Source: Pseudaestuariivita atlantica
Lineage (GTDB): Bacteria > Pseudomonadota > Alphaproteobacteria > Rhodobacterales > Rhodobacteraceae
DNA: 51,499 nucleotides
Assembly: GCF_001205715.1 (NCBI RefSeq)
Contig: NZ_AQQZ01000010.1
Coordinates: 1 to 51,499 of the forward strand
Reading direction: 5' to 3'
Shown: positions 18,349 through 26,206 of the stretch, piece by piece
Layout: each line of letters starts with the position of its first letter
Position numbering within the stretch: position 1 is the stretch's first letter
The notes under the pieces: generated by a model
What the model was told of the DNA's origin: nothing
The model's input: only the letters and a program-made list of their open reading frames with translations
Database searches by the model: none
Translations under genes and position numbers: made by a program

Positions 18349-18352
18349 CGTG

Positions 18353-18808
18353 TCAGGCCGCGTCCAGCTCGGCCTTCACCAGTTTCTCGATCTCGTTGAC
18401 GGGATGGTTGGTCAGCGTTTTCGGCACCTCGGCCACCACGCGGTCGGCGACTTCCTTGTGCATCTCGTCCCGCAGCACGCCCAGCACCTGCGGCGACGCG
18501 ACGATCACCAGCCGCTCGAACTTGCCGGCATGGGCTTCCTTGTACAGCCGTTCCGCAAGGTCCTTGGCAAACCGTTCCTTCTGCAACTCGTGCCAGTCGG
18601 TGTCGTCCAGTGCCGAGCGTTGGCCGTGCCCGGTATCGGGCATGCGCCCCGGTCGGTTTGCCGATTGCTCGATGTCCGACGGGTTCTCTTCCTCGTCCAC
18701 GTCCTTGACGTCGAAATTCGGGTTCTCGTGATCGGTCAGGTTGCGCAGGAACAGGGCCTTTTCGCTGTCGGTGACCACGATCAGCGTATCGTTCTTCAGG
18801 CGCGCCAT
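18353..18808 (-). CDS. Host-attachment-family protein (PF10116-like)
   Basis: 151 residues. MARLKNDTLIVVTDSEKALF, then acidic NPNFDVKDVDEEENPSD, QSANRPGRMPDTGHGQRSAL, and a C-terminal LVIVASPQVLGVLRDEMHKE with LTNHPVNEIEKLV. This layout (N-terminal strand for a nucleotidyl/eRF1-like fold, SAxxxxxR linker, PxxxLGxLR, and ASPxxLG) matches the host attachment family known from Agrobacterium and other alphaproteobacteria; molecular function uncertain. CTGGAGAAGACTGAC precedes the ATG at 18808. It is one base downstream of the 77-aa gene, so both are one operon. Confidence 0.82.
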   Translation of the reverse strand: MARLKNDTLIVVTDSEKALFLRNLTDHENPNFDVKDVDEEENPSDIEQSANRPGRMPDTGHGQRSALDDTDWHELQKERFAKDLAERLYKEAHAGKFERLVIVASPQVLGVLRDEMHKEVADRVVAEVPKTLTNHPVNEIEKLVKAELDAA

Positions 18809-18809
18809 G

Positions 18810-19043
18810 TCAGTCTTCTCCAGTGCCGTGATGTCCGCCAAGATTGCCCTCGCCTTTCTCGTCGGACTTGCGCACGCGGGTCACGCCCGGCCGGTCCTGC
18901 GTCGCCCGTTTCAGGGTGTCGCGGGTGCCGACCTTGCGTTCGAGGTTGCCCTGCGCGCGTCCCTGCTGTGCGGGCGTCGGCGCATCGTCGAGATAGGCGT
19001 CGGTTTCCTTCTCTCCATCGTTCGAGCGGTAGCGTTCTGCCAT
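18810..19043 (-). CDS. Small hydrophilic protein (77 aa), function unknown
   Basis: 77 residues, strongly charged and low in hydrophobics: MAERYRSNDGEKETDAYLDD, then TPAQQGRAQGNLERKVGTRD and a basic stretch before GEGNLGGHHGTGED. It is probably disordered. Start at 19043 supported by AAAGAAAGGACATATC. The stop lies one base before the host-attachment start. No family recognised; the operon partner and a near-EcfG promoter upstream suggest a stress role, which is inference. Confidence 0.65.
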   Translation of the reverse strand: MAERYRSNDGEKETDAYLDDAPTPAQQGRAQGNLERKVGTRDTLKRATQDRPGVTRVRKSDEKGEGNLGGHHGTGED

Positions 19044-19067
19044 GATATGTCCTTTCTTTGAGGGACA

Positions 19068-19093
19068 AACCCGCGTCCCCCGATGCCGGTTCC
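19068..19093 (-). promoter_or_regulatory. Near-match EcfG-type promoter for the 77-aa/host-attachment operon
   Basis: On the minus strand GGAAC (19093-19089), 17 bp, GGTT (19071-19068); consensus is CGTT. One mismatch from the perfect motif found upstream of csbD. Confidence 0.3.
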
Positions 19094-19099
19094 CACCCA

Positions 19100-19128
19100 T
19101 TGCATTCGCCCCGCGCGGGTCGCATATG
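19100..19128 (+). promoter_or_regulatory. Candidate promoter for the Deg protease gene
   Basis: TTGCAT (19100-19105), 17 bp, CATATG (19123-19128). A start site about 7 bases later falls on the ATG at 19136, which also lacks a Shine-Dalgarno sequence; a leaderless transcript is possible. Confidence 0.35.
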
Positions 19129-19135
19129 ATGCGAC

Positions 19136-20533
19136 ATGCGTGTCCTTTTCCTGACGATACTGGCCCTGGTCGCGGCATTGCCCGCCATGGCACAGACATC
19201 CCGCTGGGCCGAGGTTCCGACGAGCCAGGCGCAGATCAACCTCACCTTCGCCCCCCTCGTGAAGGAGGCCGCGCCCGCGGTCGTCAACATCTATGCCCGC
19301 CGCGTGGTGGCCGAACGCCAGCCGCGCATGTTTGCCGACGACCCGTTCTTCGGGTCGCTGTTGCGGGAGTTCGGGCAACCGCGCCAGCGCATGCAGAACT
19401 CGCTTGGATCGGGCGTGATCCTCAGCGCGGATGGCATCGTGGTATCGAACTACCACGTGGTCGGTATGGCGACCGATATCCGGGTCGTTCTGAACGACCG
19501 CCGCGAATTTACCGCGCGCGTGCTCCTGGGGGACGAGGAAAGCGACCTCGCCGTGCTGCAACTGGAAGGGGCGACCGACCTGCCATACATTGACTTGCGC
19601 AATTCCGACACGGTCGAGGTGGGGGAACTGGTCCTTGCCATCGGCAACCCGTTCGGGATCGGGCAGACGGTGTCGTCGGGCATCGTGTCCGGCCTTGCGC
19701 GGTCCGGTGCGGCCACCGGTAACGCGCGCGGTTACTTCATCCAGACCGATGCCGCGATCAATCCCGGCAATTCCGGCGGCGCGCTGATCGACGTGAACGG
19801 CGATCTCATCGGCATCAACACCTCGATCCTCACCCGGTCCGGCGGGTCGAACGGCATCGGGTTCGCGATCCCCTCGCTGCTTGTCTCGCAATTCGTCGAA
19901 CAGGCGCGGGCGGAGGTCTCCCGCTTCCAGCGCCCGTGGGCCGGCGTGACCGGGCAACCGGTCTCTCCCGACATGGCCGAAGCCTTCGGCCTTGTTCTGC
20001 CCGAAGGCGTGATCCTGAGCGATCTTCACCCGGCCAGCCCGTTTTCCGCGGCCGGGTTCGTCCCCGGTGACGTGATCCGGCTGGTGGACGGCCAACCGGT
20101 CAATACCCCGGCAGAGATGATCTTTCGCATGACCGTTGCCGGGATCGGGCACGCGGCCACGATCAGTGCGACCCGCGAGGGGCAGGACTTCGAAGTGGTC
20201 GTGCGGATGATCGAACCGCCCGAGGACCCGCCGCGCAACCAGATCGTCCTGCGCGAGGACGAGGTTCTGCCGGGCCTGACACTGGCGCGCACCAATCCCG
20301 CCGTGCTGGCCGAGCTTGACCTGTCGATCGGCGTGGAAGCCGTGGTTGTCGTCGATGCCGGCCCGGTCGCGCCGCGCATCGGGTTGCGTCGTGGTGACGC
20401 GATCCTGTCGATCAACCGGTTCCGCATCGAAAGCCCGCTGGATGTGCGCCGCGCCCTGCTGTCGGCCGGACGTCGCGTGACGCTGGATGTCATGCGCGGC
20501 GGGCGGCGTGTGTCGCTCGCCTTCCGGCTTTAG
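19136..20533 (+). CDS. Periplasmic trypsin-like serine protease, Deg/HtrA family
   Basis: 465 residues. Signal peptide 1-20 (MRVLFLTILALVAALPAMAQ) with an AMA cleavage site. Protease domain with His107 (SNYHVVG), Asp137 (ESDLAVLQ) and Ser213 (NPGNSGGAL), followed by two PDZ domains at about 265-360 and 375-460. Such proteins degrade or refold misfolded envelope proteins. The stop is 2 bp before the rarA ATG, so rarA is probably co-transcribed. Which of the several alphaproteobacterial Deg paralogues this is (DegP, DegQ, MucD) cannot be decided. Confidence 0.93.
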   Translation: MRVLFLTILALVAALPAMAQTSRWAEVPTSQAQINLTFAPLVKEAAPAVVNIYARRVVAERQPRMFADDPFFGSLLREFGQPRQRMQNSLGSGVILSADGIVVSNYHVVGMATDIRVVLNDRREFTARVLLGDEESDLAVLQLEGATDLPYIDLRNSDTVEVGELVLAIGNPFGIGQTVSSGIVSGLARSGAATGNARGYFIQTDAAINPGNSGGALIDVNGDLIGINTSILTRSGGSNGIGFAIPSLLVSQFVEQARAEVSRFQRPWAGVTGQPVSPDMAEAFGLVLPEGVILSDLHPASPFSAAGFVPGDVIRLVDGQPVNTPAEMIFRMTVAGIGHAATISATREGQDFEVVVRMIEPPEDPPRNQIVLREDEVLPGLTLARTNPAVLAELDLSIGVEAVVVVDAGPVAPRIGLRRGDAILSINRFRIESPLDVRRALLSAGRRVTLDVMRGGRRVSLAFRL

Positions 20534-20535
20534 CC

Positions 20536-21843
20536 ATGGCCGATCTGTTCGATCGCGCCGATCTTGCCGCCGATGCGCCGCGTCCGCTTGCGGACCGGCT
20601 GCGCCCGGCGACACTGGCGGACGTGATCGGGCAGACCCACGTGCTCGGTCCCGAGGCACCGCTGGGCGTCATGCTCGCCTCGGGCGCGCTCACGTCGCTC
20701 GTGTTCTGGGGGCCTCCGGGTGTCGGCAAGACGACCATCGCCCGCCTTCTGGCCCATGAAACCGACCTTCACTTCGTCCAGATCAGCGCGATCTTTTCCG
20801 GCGTGGCCGAGTTGAAGAAGGTGTTCGAGGCCGCCCGCCAGCGCCGCCGCGCGGGGCAGGGGACGCTGCTTTTCGTCGACGAGATCCACCGCTTCAACAA
20901 GGCCCAGCAGGACAGTTTCCTGCCGCACATGGAAGACGGCACCATCCTTCTCGTCGGGGCCACGACCGAGAACCCGTCGTTTGAGTTGAACGCCGCCCTT
21001 CTCAGCCGCGCGCAGGTCCTGGTGCTGGAGCGCCTGCCGCTCGCCGACCTCGAACGCCTGACGCAAAGGGCTGAAAAGGCGCTGGACCGTCGCCTTCCGC
21101 TCGACGGTCCGGCGCGCGAAAGCCTGCAGGAGATGGCCGATGGCGACGGTCGGGCGCTTCTGAACCTGGTCGAACAGGTCGCGGCGTGGGAGGTGGACGG
21201 CACGCTCGACACGGCGGCGCTTGCACAACGGCTGTCGCGCCGTGCGGCGCTTTACGACAAGTCAGGCGACGCGCATTACAACCTGATCTCGGCCCTGCAC
21301 AAATCGGTGCGCGGGTCCGACCCGGATGCCGCGCTGTACTGGTTCGCCCGGATGCTCGAAGGCGGTGAGGACCCGCGATACCTCGCCCGCCGCATCACGC
21401 GCATGGCGGTGGAGGATATCGGCCTCGCCGATCCGCAGGCGCAGGCCGTGTGCCTGCAAAGCTGGCAGACCTTTGAACGCCTCGGATCGCCCGAGGGGGA
21501 ACTGGCCCTTGCGCAGGCGCTGATCTACCTCGCGCTCGCGCCGAAATCGAACGCCACCTATGTCGCCTACAAGGGCGCGCGGCGGCTGGCCAAAGACACC
21601 GGATCACATGCGCCCCCGAAACACATCCTGAACGCGCCGACGCAGTTGATGAAGGATCAGGGCTATGCCGACGGCTACGCCTATGACCACGACGCCGAAG
21701 ACGGCTTTTCCGGGCAGGACTATTTCCCCGACGGGATGGACCGCCCCGACCTCTACGATCCGGTAGAGCGCGGATACGAGCGTGATCTGAAGAAAAGGCT
21801 GACCTATTTCGCCCAGCTCAGGGCCAAGCGGCAGGGCGGTTGA
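20536..21843 (+). CDS. rarA: Replication-associated recombination ATPase RarA (MgsA)
   Basis: 435 residues. Walker A GPPGVGKTT at 59-67, Walker B LLFVDEIH at 111-118, sensor region GATTENPSFELNAALLSRAQ, then the RarA-specific C-terminal HYNLISALHKSVRGSDPDAA and the end region with DYFPDGM. A homotetrameric clamp-loader-like AAA+ ATPase that acts at stalled replication forks. Directly behind the Deg protease. Confidence 0.95.
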   Translation: MADLFDRADLAADAPRPLADRLRPATLADVIGQTHVLGPEAPLGVMLASGALTSLVFWGPPGVGKTTIARLLAHETDLHFVQISAIFSGVAELKKVFEAARQRRRAGQGTLLFVDEIHRFNKAQQDSFLPHMEDGTILLVGATTENPSFELNAALLSRAQVLVLERLPLADLERLTQRAEKALDRRLPLDGPARESLQEMADGDGRALLNLVEQVAAWEVDGTLDTAALAQRLSRRAALYDKSGDAHYNLISALHKSVRGSDPDAALYWFARMLEGGEDPRYLARRITRMAVEDIGLADPQAQAVCLQSWQTFERLGSPEGELALAQALIYLALAPKSNATYVAYKGARRLAKDTGSHAPPKHILNAPTQLMKDQGYADGYAYDHDAEDGFSGQDYFPDGMDRPDLYDPVERGYERDLKKRLTYFAQLRAKRQGG

Positions 21844-21874
21844 CATCGCGCGCGCGGGCGCAGATGTGGAGGCC

Positions 21875-22228
21875 ATGATCCTGATCTACGTGGCTTTCGG
21901 CGGCGCGCTTGGCGCGGTTCTGCGATACCTGCTTGCAGGTCTCGTCGCGTTCCCGATGGGCACACTGATGGTCAATGTCGCGGGCTCGTTCCTGATGGGT
22001 GTTGCCTTTGCCGCGTTGCTTGCCGGGACAGTCCAGCCGCGGTTCGCGGCGGCGCTCATGCCGGGGCTTCTGGGTGGCTTCACGACCTTTTCTGCCTTCT
22101 CGCTCGACGTCGTGCGACTGGTCGAGGATGGGCGGATCGCGTTCGCGGGCAGTTATGTCGCGTTGTCGGTGGTCGCCTCGATCCTGGCCTGTTTCGCGGG
22201 TCTTGCCCTTGCGCGGAGCGTGATCTGA
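21875..22228 (+). CDS. crcB: Fluoride exporter CrcB/Fluc
   Basis: 117 residues with four hydrophobic helices. GGALGAVLRYLLAGLV, NVAGSFLMG with the pore asparagine, and GLLGGFTTFSAFSLDVVRL with the conserved Phe-box and GGFTTFS motif. A dual-topology fluoride channel. I use ATG 21875; TGGAGG lies only a few bases upstream, and a GTG at 21866 is the alternative. No fluoride riboswitch is recognisable upstream. Stop overlaps the rluC start by one base. Confidence 0.93.
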   Translation: MILIYVAFGGALGAVLRYLLAGLVAFPMGTLMVNVAGSFLMGVAFAALLAGTVQPRFAAALMPGLLGGFTTFSAFSLDVVRLVEDGRIAFAGSYVALSVVASILACFAGLALARSVI

Positions 22229-23271
22229 TGCCGGGAGTTCAAACGGTCACGGTCGCGCCTGACGATGATGGCAGCCGCATCGACCGCTGGCTGCGCCGGA
22301 TGTATCCGCAACTGACCCAAGGCCGGATCGAGAAGATGTGCCGCAAGGGTGAATTGCGGGTCGACGGGGGCCGGGTGAAACCCGCCGCGCGGCTGGAGCA
22401 GGGTCAAAGCGTGCGCATCCCGCCCGTGCCAGACGGCGCCGCGCCCGAACCGCGCCCCGCCTCCCGCGTCAGCGACGCCGATGCGCGGATGATCCAGTCC
22501 TGCGTGCTGTACAAGGACGATCACATCCTTGCGCTCAACAAGCCCTCGGGTCTGCCGACGCAGGGCGGCAGCGGCCAGACGCGGCATGTCGACGGCATGG
22601 GCGAGGCGCTGCGCTTTGGCTACGACGACACGCCACGCCTCGTTCATCGGCTCGATAAGGACACGTCGGGCGTGCTGCTTCTGGCGCGCAGCCGTGCTGT
22701 GGCCGCCGACCTCACCGCCGCCTTCCGGCACCGGGCCACGCGCAAGATCTACTGGGCGCTCGTCGCCGGTGTGCCGACGCCGTACCTGGGAGAAATCAAG
22801 GCAGGGCTCGTCAAGGCGCCCGGTCACGGCGCGCGGGGCGAGGGGGAGAAGATGGTCGCCGTCCACCCCCGTGACATCGACACGACGCCCGGCGCGAAAC
22901 GCGCGCACACGCTTTACGCCACGCTCTACCGCGTGGCCGGGCGGGCCAGCTGGGTCGCGCTGGAACCGCTCACGGGCCGCACCCACCAGTTGCGCGCGCA
23001 CATGGCTGAAATGGGCCACCCGATCGCGGGCGACGGCAAGTATGGCGGGTCGGCTCAGGAAAACCTTGGCGACGGGTGGGGCGCGCAGATGGGCGGCATC
23101 ATCAGCCGCAAGCTGCACCTGCACGCCCGCAACCTGACCTTCGAACACCCCGCAACGGGGCGTCCGATCACCCTCACCGCACCCCTGCCGCCGCACATGG
23201 CGGAAAGCTGGAAAACCTTTGGCTGGACCGAGGACCTCGCCGCCGAAGACCCGTTCGAGGCGATCCGGTGA
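22228..23271 (+). CDS. rluC: 23S rRNA pseudouridine synthase, RluC-type
   Basis: 347 residues. S4-like RNA-binding domain at about 10-70 (RIDRWLRRMYPQLTQGRIEK) and a catalytic RluA-family domain with HRLDKDTSGVLLLARS, catalytic Asp143, and PLTGRTHQLRAHMAEMGHPI. Length and S4 domain favour RluC (positions 955/2504/2580 of 23S rRNA in E. coli) over RluA. Overlaps crcB by one base and the HAD gene by four. Confidence 0.9.
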   Translation: MPGVQTVTVAPDDDGSRIDRWLRRMYPQLTQGRIEKMCRKGELRVDGGRVKPAARLEQGQSVRIPPVPDGAAPEPRPASRVSDADARMIQSCVLYKDDHILALNKPSGLPTQGGSGQTRHVDGMGEALRFGYDDTPRLVHRLDKDTSGVLLLARSRAVAADLTAAFRHRATRKIYWALVAGVPTPYLGEIKAGLVKAPGHGARGEGEKMVAVHPRDIDTTPGAKRAHTLYATLYRVAGRASWVALEPLTGRTHQLRAHMAEMGHPIAGDGKYGGSAQENLGDGWGAQMGGIISRKLHLHARNLTFEHPATGRPITLTAPLPPHMAESWKTFGWTEDLAAEDPFEAIR

Positions 23272-23945
23272 GCGACCTGCGCCTGATCCTGTTCGACGTC
23301 GACGGCACGCTGGTCGACAGCCAGGCCGACATCGTCGGCTCGATGGCCGAGGCGTTTGCCGCCGTCGACATGCCCGCACCCTCGCGCAGCGCGATCCTCG
23401 GGATCGTGGGTCTGTCGCTGCCGCAGGCCATGGCGCGGCTGGCGCCGGGCCGGGACGAGGCGCAGCTTGATCGCATGGTCGATGCCTACAAGGAGGCGTA
23501 TTTCGCGCGGCGGGCCGCCAAGGGCAGCAAGGCGGCCTCACCGCTTTATCCGCATGTTGCCGAGATCCTCGAACAGCTGGGCGCACGCGATGACCTGATC
23601 CTCGGCACGGCCACGGGCAAATCCCGCCGTGGTCTGGATGCGTTGGTGGATGCGTTCGACATCCGGCGGCATTTCACCACCCTGCAATGCGCCGACGACC
23701 ACCCGTCGAAACCGCATCCGTCGATGATCGAAACCGCGATGGCGGAAACCGGGATCGCGGCACGGTCCACGGTGATGATCGGCGATACCAGTTTCGACAT
23801 GGACATGGCCCGCGCCGCCGGGGTGACACCGCTCGCGGTTAGCTGGGGGTATCACCCGCGCGGTCTGTTGCGCGCATCGGGCGGCATCCTCGACGACATC
23901 CGCGATCTGCCCGCATGGATCGACAACACATGGAGCAGCACATGA
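23268..23945 (+). CDS. HAD-superfamily hydrolase (phosphoglycolate-phosphatase-like), GTG start
   Basis: 225 residues. Motif I DVDGT with Asp10 and Asp12, a helical cap with GIVGLSLPQAMARLAP, motif II TGK (GTATGKSRRGLDA), and motif III GDTSFDMDMARAAGVTPLAV. HAD-IA phosphatase; the substrate is not determined by sequence. The start is GTG overlapping the rluC stop (GTGA), and the ATP12 gene begins inside its stop (ATGA), so it is translated as part of a coupled chain. Confidence 0.9.
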   Translation: MSDLRLILFDVDGTLVDSQADIVGSMAEAFAAVDMPAPSRSAILGIVGLSLPQAMARLAPGRDEAQLDRMVDAYKEAYFARRAAKGSKAASPLYPHVAEILEQLGARDDLILGTATGKSRRGLDALVDAFDIRRHFTTLQCADDHPSKPHPSMIETAMAETGIAARSTVMIGDTSFDMDMARAAGVTPLAVSWGYHPRGLLRASGGILDDIRDLPAWIDNTWSST

Positions 23946-24658
23946 CCGAGTGGGCGGCAAAACGGTTCTGGACCGAAACCAGGGCAGTCCCTGCCGAAGG
24001 CGACGCCTTTACCGTCGAACTCGATGGCCGGCGCGTGCGCACCCCGGCCAAAAGCGCGCTGATCGTGCCGACGCAAGCGCTGGCTGACGAGATCGCCGGC
24101 GAATGGGCGGCGCAGGAAGACCGGATCGATCCCCTGTCGATGCCGGTCACCCGGTCCGCAAATGCCGCGATCGACAAGGTCGCCACGATGCATGCCGATG
24201 TCGTCCAGATGCTGGCCGATTACGCGGGGTCCGACATGCTGTGCTATCGCGCGGAAGGGCCGGACGGGCTGATCGCGCGGCAAGCCGAAACGTGGGACCC
24301 GCTCTTGCGATGGAGCGCCGAGGCCATGCAGGCACCGCTGGAGATCACCTCCGGTATCGTCCCGGTCGCGCAACCCGCCGAAAGCCTCTCGCGCTACCGC
24401 GATCACCTTGCCGAGATGACGTATTTCGAACTCGCCGCGATGCACGATCTGATCAGCCTTTCGGGGTCCGCCGTCATCGGTTGCGCGGTCGCGGCGGGCC
24501 ACGTCACGGCGGTTGAAATCTGGCCGGCGACGCGCCTGGACGAGCTGTGGCAACAGGAGCAATGGGGCGTCGACGAAGAGGCCGAATCAATGGCTGCGAC
24601 GAAACGCGCCGCTTTCCTGCACGCGGAACGATTCCTGCATCTTTCCCGCGCGTCCTGA
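23942..24658 (+). CDS. ATP12 family F1-ATPase assembly chaperone
   Basis: 238 residues. AKRFWTETRAVPAEGDAFTV, LDGRRVRTPAKSALIVPTQA, DRIDPLSMPVTRSANAAIDK and CYRAEGPDGLIARQAETWDP are the standard ATP12 (AtpAF2) blocks. In mitochondria ATP12 binds the F1 alpha subunit before assembly; bacterial members are presumed to do the same. Start 23942 with GGAGCAGCAC upstream; an earlier ATG at 23930 is possible. Confidence 0.92.
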   Translation: MTEWAAKRFWTETRAVPAEGDAFTVELDGRRVRTPAKSALIVPTQALADEIAGEWAAQEDRIDPLSMPVTRSANAAIDKVATMHADVVQMLADYAGSDMLCYRAEGPDGLIARQAETWDPLLRWSAEAMQAPLEITSGIVPVAQPAESLSRYRDHLAEMTYFELAAMHDLISLSGSAVIGCAVAAGHVTAVEIWPATRLDELWQQEQWGVDEEAESMAATKRAAFLHAERFLHLSRAS

Positions 24659-25071
24659 ACGGGACGCGGCACAAAAAAGTTGCTTGCCCGAGGGCGGATT
24701 GCCGGATTCACGGGCACCCCGTTTGGGTCAGCAATCCGGACCTAACCGCGATTCAACCCGCCCGTATTGTCGATATTGATCCCAAACGGCCATGTCGTTT
24801 GGTGAAATTGTCCGGATGACATCGAAAAACGCCAAGGTGCCTTAAGGTCAACCGGCATGAAGACCCTGAAATCAGACGCGCCGCGCGACTCGAAAGGTCA
24901 AGTATATTGACGTTTTGGGCGATGGACGGGTCACGGGCGTCCCGGATTTTTCCTTGACGGTGCAGGGTCGCTGCTGAATTGTCCTGTGCGTGACTGCGGA
25001 CGCCCTGCGCCCGCATCCCCACCTGTACGCAGGTGGCAAAAATCCCTCGGGGAGATCAGGAAGAGGTAAAC
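24659..25071 (+). other. 413-bp region upstream of aapJ
   Basis: No supported ORF. It holds a hairpin CGGATTGC (24695-24702) / GCAATCCG (24731-24738), a second CCAAACG (24782-24788) / CGTTTGG (24796-24802), a weak promoter TTGACG (24954-24959) - 17 bp - AATTGT, and a 7-bp perfect hairpin CCACCTG-TACG-CAGGTGG at 25019-25036 with a UNCG-type tetraloop about 35 bp before the aapJ start. The long structured leader suits a regulated, strongly expressed binding-protein gene; an embedded small RNA is possible but not shown. Confidence 0.5.
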
Positions 25072-26091
25072 ATGAAAAAATCCGTATTCTTCGGTGCAGC
25101 AACTGTTGCGGCTCTTGCAGCCGGTGCAGCAGCAGCTGGCACCCTCGACGACGTCAAGGCACGCGGCAAGCTGAACTGCGGCGTGACCACCGGCCTCGTC
25201 GGCTTCGCGGCTCCGGACGCGAACGGCGAATGGAAAGGTTTCGACGTGGCCGTGTGCCGTGCCGTTGCAGCCGCCGTTCTCGACGATCCGAACGCCGTGG
25301 AATTCGTTCCCACGACCGGCAAGACGCGCTTCACCGCGCTGGCGTCGGGCGAAATCGACATGCTCGCACGGAACACCACCTGGACGTTCTCGCGCGATGT
25401 CGACCTGAAGTTCGAATTCACCGGCATCAACTACTATGACGGCCAAGGCTTCATGGTGCCCAAGGACCTCGGCGTTTCGTCGGCCAAGGAACTGGACGGC
25501 GCGACCGTCTGCATCCAGACCGGCACCACCACCGAGCTGAACCTCGCGGACTTCTTCCGCGCGAACAACATCAGCTACGAGCCGGTTCCGATCGAAACCA
25601 ACGCCGAAGCGCAGCAGCAGTACCTGGCTGGCGCATGTGACGTCTACACCACGGACGCCTCGGGCCTGGCCGCAACGCGCGCCACGTTCGAAGATCCGTC
25701 GGCGCACGTCGTTCTGCCGGAAATCGTGTCCAAAGAGCCGCTCGGCCCGCTGGTCCGTCACGGCGACAACGAGTGGGGCGACCTCGTCCGCTGGACGCTG
25801 AACGCACTCATCACGGCTGAAGAGCTGGGCGTGACCTCGGCCAACCTGGCCGAAATGGCGGCTTCGGCCGGCGGCAACCCGGAAATCAACCGTCTGCTCG
25901 GCACAGAAGGCAACCTGGGCGAAATGCTCGGCCTGCCCGCCGACTGGGCTGTCAAGGCTCTGGCCGTTGGCGGCAACTACGGTGAAATCTTCGAAGCGAA
26001 CATCGGTGAAGCAACCCCGATCGGCCTCGCGCGCGGCCTGAACGCGCAGTGGACCGACGGTGGCCTGCTGTACTCGCCCCCGTTCCGCTAA
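25072..26091 (+). CDS. aapJ: Periplasmic general L-amino-acid-binding protein
   Basis: 339 residues. Signal peptide MKKSVFFGAATVAALAAGAA, then TLDDVKARGKLNCGVTTGLV, FDVAVCRAVAAAV, TALASGEIDMLARNTTWTFS and CIQTGTTTELNLADFF, diagnostic of the AapJ/BztA binding proteins for glutamate, glutamine, aspartate and many other L-amino acids. RBS AGGAAGAGGTAAAC. Codon use is strongly biased, as expected for an abundant protein. Followed by a stable hairpin and then aapQ. Confidence 0.95.
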   Translation: MKKSVFFGAATVAALAAGAAAAGTLDDVKARGKLNCGVTTGLVGFAAPDANGEWKGFDVAVCRAVAAAVLDDPNAVEFVPTTGKTRFTALASGEIDMLARNTTWTFSRDVDLKFEFTGINYYDGQGFMVPKDLGVSSAKELDGATVCIQTGTTTELNLADFFRANNISYEPVPIETNAEAQQQYLAGACDVYTTDASGLAATRATFEDPSAHVVLPEIVSKEPLGPLVRHGDNEWGDLVRWTLNALITAEELGVTSANLAEMAASAGGNPEINRLLGTEGNLGEMLGLPADWAVKALAVGGNYGEIFEANIGEATPIGLARGLNAQWTDGGLLYSPPFR

Positions 26092-26100
26092 GAAATTGAT

Positions 26101-26130
26101 GAAGGGCGCGGCAATTGTCGCGCCCTTCTC
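26101..26130 (+). promoter_or_regulatory. Hairpin between aapJ and aapQ
   Basis: GAAGGGCGCG (26101-26110) and CGCGCCCTTC (26119-26128), loop GCAATTGT, followed by TCATAT. Typical of binding-protein genes: it would protect the aapJ message and partly terminate, giving excess AapJ over the membrane complex. Confidence 0.7.
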
Positions 26131-26206
26131 ATATCCAGCGCCATAAAAACTCGGCCTCGCCCAAAAACCGGCGCACAGTTCAGAGGCTGAACAACGGGGA
26201 ACCCCA

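Noticed and set aside
21866-21874. GTG start for crcB three codons upstream
   Set aside because: No RBS upstream of the GTG; ATG at 21875 has TGGAGG nearby, although the spacing is short, so some doubt remains.
22153-23586. Long minus-strand open frame opposite rluC and the HAD gene
   Set aside because: Shadow of coupled, clearly identified plus-strand genes; no motif and no RBS.
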